This document shows, piece after piece, positions 57,326 through 64,000 of a DNA stretch of 64,000 bases; position 1 is the stretch's first letter; every line of letters starts with the position of its first letter. The notes beneath the pieces were generated by a model. That model was not told the DNA's origin, ran no database searches, and saw only the letters and a program-made list of their open reading frames with translations. The stretch comes from an uncultured beta proteobacterium (lineage in GTDB: Bacteria > Pseudomonadota > Gammaproteobacteria > Burkholderiales > Burkholderiaceae_C), in contig CAINUX010000203.1 of assembly GCA_903853895.1 (NCBI GenBank), positions 44,006 through 108,005 of the forward strand, written 5' to 3'. Position numbers and translations under genes: made by a program.

Positions 57326-58933
57326 ATGGCTGAGGGGCAGTTTGACTACATCATCGTGGGCGGCGGGTCTGCCGGCTGCGTGCTGGCTGCTCGCCTGACC
57401 GAAAACCCCGGTATTAACGTGGCACTGCTGGAAGCCGGCCCTCCAGACAAGGGCGTGCTGATGCACTGTCCGGCCGGGCAGGCGGTGCTGATGAAGAAGG
57501 GCGATGCCAACTGGAAGTTCGAGACCACGGAGCAACCCGGTCTCAATGGCCGCTGCGGATACCAGCCGCGCGGCAAGGTGCTGGGCGGTTCTAGCGCGAT
57601 CAACGCCATGGTCTACATCCGGGGTCAGCGTGCCGACTACGACAACTGGGCCGCAATGGGCAATCCGGGCTGGTCCTACGACGACGTGCTCCCCTATTTC
57701 AGACGAGCTGAAGACAACGCGCGTGGGGAAGACGACTTCCATGGCGTGGAAGGCCCGCTGCATGTCATGGACCTGGCCAGCCCCAGCCGGCTGGGGGCCG
57801 TCTTTCTGGAGGCTGCCCAACAGGCGGGGTATGCGCTCAACCCGGACTTCAACGGCCACTCCCAAGAGGGCGTGGGCCCCTACCAGGTCACGCAGCGCAA
57901 CGGCGAACGCTGCAGCGCCGCCAAGGCCTATCTGGCGCCGATCCATCGGCGTCCCAACATCCGCGTGTTCACCAGAGCCCACGCCACGCGCATCCTGGTT
58001 GAGCACAAACGCGCGGTGGGTGTCGAGTTTGTGCGCGATGGCGAGACCCTGCAGCTACGCTGCGCGCGCGAGGTGCTGTTGTGCGCCGGTGCGCTCCAAT
58101 CACCGCAAATCCTGATGCTGTCCGGCATTGGCCCGCACAAACAACTGGTACGCAAAGGCATTGCCACCGTGCACGATTCTCCGGGCGTCGGGCAAAACCT
58201 GCACGACCACGTCGGCATCGTCCAGGTCATCAACGCGCCACGCCTTACCGCCAGCATTGGTCTGTCGCTGAGTGGCACCCTGCACGTCGCGCGGGGCCTG
58301 TTGGAGTGGCAGAAACACCGCACAGGCATGCTCACGACCAACTTCGCCGAGACCGGTGGCTTTATCAAAAGCCAGCCGTCGGAACGCGCGCCTGATCTGC
58401 AGTTGCACTTCGTTGTCGGCAAAATGATGGACCATGGTCGCAGCACCGCGCTGGGCCATGGCTTTTCGGGGCTGGTCAGCCTGCTGCGTCCGGCCAGCCG
58501 CGGCCTCGTGGCGCTGCGCAGCAAGGACCCGTTTGAGCCGCCGTTGATTGATCCGAACTTCTTGGGCGTGCGAGATGACATGGAGCGCCTGGCGCGCGGC
58601 TTCAGAATCCTGCGCGACCTGTTGCAGCAACCGGCGCTGACCCAGTTGGGCGGGCGTGAAACCAAGACTTCCGCGCAGGCCACCAGTGATTTTCACATCG
58701 AGCAGTTCTTGCGGGATAACGCCGACTCACTGTATGACCCAGTGGGCAGTTGTCGCATGGGCAAGGGCTTGATGGACGTCGTCGACCACAAGCTTAGGGT
58801 CTATGGGGTGCAGGGACTGCGCGTGGTGGACGCCTCCATCATGCCGCAAATCATCAGCGGCAATACCAATGCCCCGACCATCATGATCGCCGAGAAGGCA
58901 GCCGACCTGATCAAGGACGCTCAGGAACAGTAG
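57326..58933 (+). CDS. GMC family oxidoreductase (choline dehydrogenase-like)
   Basis: [48 protein letters not shown]-terminal [24 protein letters not shown]. Confidence 0.93.
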   Translation: MAEGQFDYIIVGGGSAGCVLAARLTENPGINVALLEAGPPDKGVLMHCPAGQAVLMKKGDANWKFETTEQPGLNGRCGYQPRGKVLGGSSAINAMVYIRGQRADYDNWAAMGNPGWSYDDVLPYFRRAEDNARGEDDFHGVEGPLHVMDLASPSRLGAVFLEAAQQAGYALNPDFNGHSQEGVGPYQVTQRNGERCSAAKAYLAPIHRRPNIRVFTRAHATRILVEHKRAVGVEFVRDGETLQLRCAREVLLCAGALQSPQILMLSGIGPHKQLVRKGIATVHDSPGVGQNLHDHVGIVQVINAPRLTASIGLSLSGTLHVARGLLEWQKHRTGMLTTNFAETGGFIKSQPSERAPDLQLHFVVGKMMDHGRSTALGHGFSGLVSLLRPASRGLVALRSKDPFEPPLIDPNFLGVRDDMERLARGFRILRDLLQQPALTQLGGRETKTSAQATSDFHIEQFLRDNADSLYDPVGSCRMGKGLMDVVDHKLRVYGVQGLRVVDASIMPQIISGNTNAPTIMIAEKAADLIKDAQEQ

Positions 58934-61493
58934 ACGTAACAAACGGCGCCGTCACCGGAAGGCGCAGCACAAACCGGGTACCTTCACCCATCACGGTGTG
59001 GACCTCGATCTGGCCGCCCAGCACGCTGGTCACAATGTTGTGGACGATGTGCAGGCCCAGACCCGAACCACCCTGGCCCAAGCGGGTGGTGAAAAAGGGG
59101 TCAAAGATGCGCTTTACATGTTCGGGTGCAATACCGCGCCCGTTGTCATGCACCGTGATTTGCACATGACCGGCAATTCCCGCCAGGCCCAGGATATCGA
59201 TACGACCAGCGTGGCCAGGGGTAAAGCCATGCACGGCGGCGTTGTCAATCAAGTTGGTGAGCACCTGCACCAGTGGTCCCGGGAAGCTGTCCATCATCAA
59301 ACCGCGAACGACGTCGGTGTGCACCGCGCAGTGTGCGCGCCGAGTAGCCGGGCTGATGGTCAGCACCACTTCATCCACCAGACCCGCCAAATCAAAGCTC
59401 CGGCGCTGCGCACTGGTCTGGTCCACGGCAATCTGTTTGAAGCTCGAAACCAGGGTTGCCGAGCGGCTCAAGCTGCGCACCAGCAGGTCGGCTGCCATCT
59501 GCGTTTCCTGGATGAAAAGTTCAAGGGCGGAGCGCTGCATGGGCTGTTTGACGGCCAAGGCAAATGCCCGCGTGCGTTCGTCCAAGGCGCTGGCCACCGT
59601 CAGGCCATTGCCGATGGGCGTGTTGAGCTCATGTGCGACACCTGCTACCAGGGCCCCCAATGACGCCAGCTTTTCCGACTGTACTAGGCTGTCGCGGGCC
59701 AGCTCAATGGTGCGCATGGCCTGCGACAAATCGGCATTGGCGGCTTGCAGCTGCTCGGTGCGCTGGTTGACGCGCTCTTCCAGACTGGCATTGAGCTCTT
59801 CTACCTTTTGCTGGGTGCGCAGCTGTTCGGTGATGTCAAACAAGGTGGTGACCAGCATCTTGCGATGCGGTTCCTGGATAACCCTGGCGTAAATGGAGAC
59901 CCACAGATGCCGGCCATCGGCATGGCGCACCTGCACCACCCAGTTGTCAATCGATGTTGACTCCTGCCGCAATTCACGCGCGGTCACGGCGTCATGCGGA
60001 TGGACCCAAAGTCCCAACTCAGAAGTAGACAGCGCGGCGGTGGTCGCCTTGTCATATCCAAATGTTGCGTAAAAGGCTGCGTTGCGGTAGTACGTGGTGT
60101 AGTCGTCCGAATCAAAACTGTAGGATGTTGGCAGGGGCGACATTTCAAACAGGTTGGAGAAACGAGCCTCACTCTCCCGCAAGGCCCTTTCCGCCAGCGC
60201 CGCATCCGTTATATCGCGCACCACGGCGATCATGTAGCGCTCACCGCGCGACTCGAACACTGCTGCATAACCCAGACAATCGCGGACCGTGCCGTGGCGG
60301 TCGCACAGACTCACCGCAAAATCTCGTGCCTCCTTGTCGCGTGCAATGGTATGCATCAGAGCCTGGCGCTGATCGGCGTTGTGCCACAGGCCGATTTCCA
60401 CAGACGTGCGACCAATGACCTCCTCGCGGCTGTAGCCGGTAAAGCGCTCAAACGCCTCATTGACCTCGACATAGCGGCCGTCCGACGCTCTGGAAATCGA
60501 CATGAAGTCGGGCGTCAGGCGAAAGGCCACCACGAACTTTTCATGCAGCGCCAGCTCGTCGGTCACGTCGCGCGCAATCCAGACCGCGTGGGAATTGGTC
60601 TTCCCTTCCAGGTCAATCAGCACCGCGTTGGCAACAAAGTCCCGGATCTCCCCATCCTTGCGGCGAATCTGCGCCCTGCCGTCGAGCACGCTGCCCTCAC
60701 GCAACAGGGTCTCAACAATCGCGGCACGTTGCTCAGGGTGAACCCAGATATCCAGGTTGCCAATGGGGTGCCCAATGGCGTCCGCCCGCGAGTGACCGCC
60801 AATCTGCTCAAAGCCCTCGTTGGCATCAATTACGACGCCATCCGATAGTCGGGTGATGACGATCCAGTTGGGGCTGGCGTGGAAAACCCGCACGAACTTC
60901 TCGCTGGTGGCTTCACGTTCGGTAATATCGGTGGCTACCAGACCTACCCCGACAATCTGGCGTTGGGCGTCAACCAGCGGGAACTTGACCGCTTCCATCT
61001 GGCGCAACCCACTGCTGCTCTGGATGGGGACTTGGTAGCGCAGTGTTTCGCCTGTTTCCAAAACCCGCCGGTCGTTGGCGCGCACGGTTTCTGCCGTCTC
61101 GGCTGCCATGAAGTCGAGGTCCAGTTTTCCGGCTAGGGCCAGGGAGCTAATGCCGTGGGTGCGCTCAAATTCAGCGTTGGCGCTCAGGTAACGACCGTCT
61201 TTCCCTTTGGCAGCAATCACCATGGGCGCGTTGTCCATGAAGGTTTGCACCAACCGACTCTGATCTTTCTGTGCCTGGAGCTGGGTTTGCAGCGACCGCA
61301 TGGGGCACACCAGTCCCACGTAACCCAGCCAGTAAGCCCCTGCGGCCCCCAGAACCGCCAGCACAGCTATGGCGACCGCGGGCGCGCCCAACTGTGCACC
61401 GATGCCCGCCAGGGCCAGGGACGTCGCTGCGGTCAACACCCAGTGGACAAACAGAGTCACGGGACGCAAATTTTTATTAAATGGAGTGTTCAT
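58911..61493 (-). CDS. Multi-PAS sensor histidine kinase
   Basis: Several PAS domains; LGALVAGVAHELNTPIGNGL; GRGIAPEHVKRIFDPFFTTRLGQGGSGLGLHIV. Confidence 0.92.
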   Translation of the reverse strand: MNTPFNKNLRPVTLFVHWVLTAATSLALAGIGAQLGAPAVAIAVLAVLGAAGAYWLGYVGLVCPMRSLQTQLQAQKDQSRLVQTFMDNAPMVIAAKGKDGRYLSANAEFERTHGISSLALAGKLDLDFMAAETAETVRANDRRVLETGETLRYQVPIQSSSGLRQMEAVKFPLVDAQRQIVGVGLVATDITEREATSEKFVRVFHASPNWIVITRLSDGVVIDANEGFEQIGGHSRADAIGHPIGNLDIWVHPEQRAAIVETLLREGSVLDGRAQIRRKDGEIRDFVANAVLIDLEGKTNSHAVWIARDVTDELALHEKFVVAFRLTPDFMSISRASDGRYVEVNEAFERFTGYSREEVIGRTSVEIGLWHNADQRQALMHTIARDKEARDFAVSLCDRHGTVRDCLGYAAVFESRGERYMIAVVRDITDAALAERALRESEARFSNLFEMSPLPTSYSFDSDDYTTYYRNAAFYATFGYDKATTAALSTSELGLWVHPHDAVTARELRQESTSIDNWVVQVRHADGRHLWVSIYARVIQEPHRKMLVTTLFDITEQLRTQQKVEELNASLEERVNQRTEQLQAANADLSQAMRTIELARDSLVQSEKLASLGALVAGVAHELNTPIGNGLTVASALDERTRAFALAVKQPMQRSALELFIQETQMAADLLVRSLSRSATLVSSFKQIAVDQTSAQRRSFDLAGLVDEVVLTISPATRRAHCAVHTDVVRGLMMDSFPGPLVQVLTNLIDNAAVHGFTPGHAGRIDILGLAGIAGHVQITVHDNGRGIAPEHVKRIFDPFFTTRLGQGGSGLGLHIVHNIVTSVLGGQIEVHTVMGEGTRFVLRLPVTAPFVTSTVPERP

Positions 61494-61532
61494 TCTGCAC
61501 CAACACTCGCCAGCCGGGGCTGCGTGTTTTCG

Positions 61533-62387
61533 CTACTGCCGAAAGCGTTTGCGTGTCAGTGCCAGCGCCACCCAAAAAGATACCACCGTGTACGCCACCA
61601 GCACCGATGTGTGGCGCGCCACATCACTGGGCCACTGGTCCATGAACAGCGGGCGCACCAGCAGCACGGCGTTGCTCAGGGGCAGCCAGTCGGCCACCAC
61701 GCGCACGGCGTGGGGCAGTTGGTCGAGCGGAAAGAACACGCCGCTCAAGAACATCATGGGTGTCAGGAACAGCGTGAAGTAGTAGGTGAAAAAATCGTAG
61801 CCTTTGGCCAGCGCATTGAAAATCAGCGCAATACAGCTGAAGGTAATGCCCACGCCCAGCAGAATCGGCCAGGCCAGCAGCAGTTTCGGGCTGTGGCTGA
61901 TGCCCAGGGCCAGCATCACGCCCAGGATGGCGGTCACCGTGAACAGCGACTTGAAGGCCGCCCACAGCATCTCGGCCAGCACGATGTCGTCCAGGCCGAC
62001 CGGCGCATTCATGATGCCGTCCCATGTTTTTTGTACATGCATGCGTGAGAAGGCCGAGTACAGCGCCTCAAACGATGCGGCCTGCATGGCGCTCATGCAG
62101 ATCGAGCCGCTGGCCAGAAACAGGATGTAGGGCACCTGTACCGGGCCGGCGGGGCCTGGCACGGTGATCTGGCCGACCAGCGCACCCATGCCGTAGCCAA
62201 AGGCCACCAGCCACATCAACGGTTCGGCGATGTTGCCGACCAGGCTGGGAATGGCCAGCTTGCGCCACACCAGCAGGTTGCGCAGGAACACCGGCCAGAA
62301 GCGCAGCGACAGCTGTGGTGCCCGCCATACAGAGGAAATTGTGCCGCTAGCCCTCGTGGAGGTTGCGTTAATAGCTATTGTTTTCAT
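61533..62387 (-). CDS. ABC-2 type permease, NodJ-like
   Basis: LVWRKLAIPSLVGNIAEPLMWLVAFGYGMGALVG; six TM; paired with ATPase. Confidence 0.85.
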   Translation of the reverse strand: MKTIAINATSTRASGTISSVWRAPQLSLRFWPVFLRNLLVWRKLAIPSLVGNIAEPLMWLVAFGYGMGALVGQITVPGPAGPVQVPYILFLASGSICMSAMQAASFEALYSAFSRMHVQKTWDGIMNAPVGLDDIVLAEMLWAAFKSLFTVTAILGVMLALGISHSPKLLLAWPILLGVGITFSCIALIFNALAKGYDFFTYYFTLFLTPMMFLSGVFFPLDQLPHAVRVVADWLPLSNAVLLVRPLFMDQWPSDVARHTSVLVAYTVVSFWVALALTRKRFRQ

Positions 62388-62390
62388 AGT
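62343..62390 (-). repeat. Dispersed 48-bp repeat, copy 7 (contains the permease start codon)
   Basis: Reverse complement ACTATGAAAACAATAGCTATTAACGCAACCTCCACGAGGGCTAGCGGC. Confidence 0.8.
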
Positions 62391-62392
62391 GA

Positions 62393-63316
62393 CTAAGCAT
62401 CCTCCCGGATCTGGCGGCCGGTGAGTTTGAGGAACAAATCCTCAAGATTGGCCGGGCGGTGCAGGGTGCGCAACTGCGGGTGGGCGTGCAGGGCCTGCAG
62501 CAGGGCTGCGGCGTTGCCTGTGTAAAAGAACACGGTTTCGCCGCTCACTTCCACGCGCGAGGCCAGCGAGCGCAGGGGGCCCTCGGCGACGGCCAGCGCA
62601 CCCACGCCAAACACCTCCACCACATCGGGCTCCAGGTGCTGGGCGATCAGGTCGCGCGGCCGCCCTTCAGCGATCTTCTTGCCGTGGTCCAGCACCAGCA
62701 GGCGGTTGCACAGGCGCTCGGCCTCGTCCATGAAATGGGTGGTCAGCAGGATGGACTTGCCCTGGCCTAGCAGCAGTTGCAGGCGCTCCCACATCAGGTG
62801 GCGGGCCTGCGGGTCCAACCCGGTGGTGGGCTCATCCAGCATCAGCAGTTTGGGGTCATTGACCAGGGCCCGGGCCAGCGACAGGCGCCGCTTCATGCCG
62901 CCGGACAGTTCGCCCGGTTTGGCATCGGCTTTGCTGGTCAGCGACGCAAATTCCAGCAGTGCCGGAATGCGTGCGCGAATCTGCGCATCCTTCATCCCGA
63001 AATAGCGGCCGTAGACCAACAGGTTCTCTGCGCACGTGAAGTCGGGGTCCAAGGTATCCATCTGGCTGACTACGCCCAACTGGGCCTTGATGGCCAACGC
63101 GTCTCTGGGCATCTCCAGCCCCAGGGCGTGGATGCTGCCGCTGTCGGGGGCGCTCAGGCCCAGGCACATGCGGATGGTAGTGGTCTTGCCGGCGCCGTTG
63201 GGGCCAATGACACCCAGGCATTCCCCAGGTCCGATCTCGAACGACAGGTCGTCGACGACGGTGGCGTCGCCATAGCGCTTGCTCAGGTGCTCGACCCGGA
63301 CCAGTGCGCTGGACAT
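62393..63316 (-). CDS. ABC transporter ATPase, NodI-like
   Basis: GPNGAGKTTTIRM, LSGGMKRRLSLARALVNDP, LMLDEPTTGLDPQ. Confidence 0.9.
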   Translation of the reverse strand: MSSALVRVEHLSKRYGDATVVDDLSFEIGPGECLGVIGPNGAGKTTTIRMCLGLSAPDSGSIHALGLEMPRDALAIKAQLGVVSQMDTLDPDFTCAENLLVYGRYFGMKDAQIRARIPALLEFASLTSKADAKPGELSGGMKRRLSLARALVNDPKLLMLDEPTTGLDPQARHLMWERLQLLLGQGKSILLTTHFMDEAERLCNRLLVLDHGKKIAEGRPRDLIAQHLEPDVVEVFGVGALAVAEGPLRSLASRVEVSGETVFFYTGNAAALLQALHAHPQLRTLHRPANLEDLFLKLTGRQIREDA

Positions 63317-63318
63317 GG

Positions 63319-64000
63319 CTACTGGAACGCCACTTCGGAGAAGCTGCGCAGCTTGCGGCTGTGCAGCTGTTCGGAGCCCTGGGCGCGCAGCAGCTCCACG
63401 GCGCGCATGCCGATGCGCAGGTGCTGGTCAACCCGTTCACGGTAGAAATGGTTGGCCATGCCGGGCAGCTTGATCTCGCCATGCAGTGGCTTGTCGCTGA
63501 CGCACAGCAGGGTTCCATACGGCACGCGGAAGCGAAAACCGTTGGCGGCGATGGTGGCGCTCTCCATGTCCAGGGCGATGGCGCGGCTCTGGCTGAAGCG
63601 GCGCTGGGGCTGGTTGTCGGGCAGCAGCTCCCAGTTGCGGTTGTCGGTGCTGGCCACGGTGCCGGTGCGCATGATGCTCTTCAGGGCCGGGCCCTTGATC
63701 TGCGTGACATCGGCCACGGCCTGTTCCAGTGCCACCTGGACCTCGGCCAGCGCCGGAATTGGTACCCACAGCGGCAGCTCTTCGTCCAGCACATGGTCCT
63801 CGCGCACATAGCCATGGGCCAAAACGTAGTCGCCCAGCTGCTGGCTGTTGCGTAGACCGGCGCAGTGGCCCAGCATGATCCAGGCGTGGGGGCGCAGTAC
63901 GGCGATGTGGTCGGTGATGTTCTTGGCATTGGCCGGGCCAACGCCGATGTTGACCATGGTGATGCCGGCGCGGTCAGCGCGTACCAGGTGGTAGCCCGGC
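63319..64000 (-). CDS. amn: AMP nucleosidase, C-terminal part (truncated at window edge)
   Basis: MVNIGVGPANAKNITDHIAVLRPHAWIMLGHCAGLRNSQQLGDYVLAHGYVREDHVLDEELP; ALDMESATIAANG. Confidence 0.88.
   Translation of the reverse strand, partial: PGYHLVRADRAGITMVNIGVGPANAKNITDHIAVLRPHAWIMLGHCAGLRNSQQLGDYVLAHGYVREDHVLDEELPLWVPIPALAEVQVALEQAVADVTQIKGPALKSIMRTGTVASTDNRNWELLPDNQPQRRFSQSRAIALDMESATIAANGFRFRVPYGTLLCVSDKPLHGEIKLPGMANHFYRERVDQHLRIGMRAVELLRAQGSEQLHSRKLRSFSEVAFQ

Overview
64 kb of high-GC, gene-dense bacterial chromosome. Gene content and families suggest a betaproteobacterium, probably Burkholderiales/Comamonadaceae (inference). Most of it is ordinary housekeeping: Deg-type protease, GST, SulP, phasin, OCD/arginase, holA, proA, gshA/gshB, kup, BenE, heterodimeric ABC exporter, queD/queE, srkA, ohr/ohrR, NodIJ-type ABC transporter, amn. 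No rRNA, tRNA, CRISPR array, prophage or intact transposon was recognised. Main items of interest: (1) a tight four-gene minus-strand operon (21129-27993) encoding an OmpA-domain lipoprotein, an exported WD40-caspase, a CHASE2 adenylate cyclase and a FecR-like protein, which looks like an envelope-to-cAMP signalling system; (2) a seven-copy dispersed 48-bp repeat, RCTATTN7TAGCTN17GAGGGCTAG, with invariant spacing. Five copies lie in coding sequence or at a start codon, with reading phase conserved by orientation; (3) two different MNT-HEPN toxin-antitoxin pairs, one between holA and proA; (4) a decayed TLDc-like PEP-CTERM gene; (5) a Tgl (transglutaminase)-like protein; (6) a LytS-type histidine kinase with collagen-like GVP repeats and extra C-terminal TM helices. 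All family calls come from reading motifs by eye; no database search was run.
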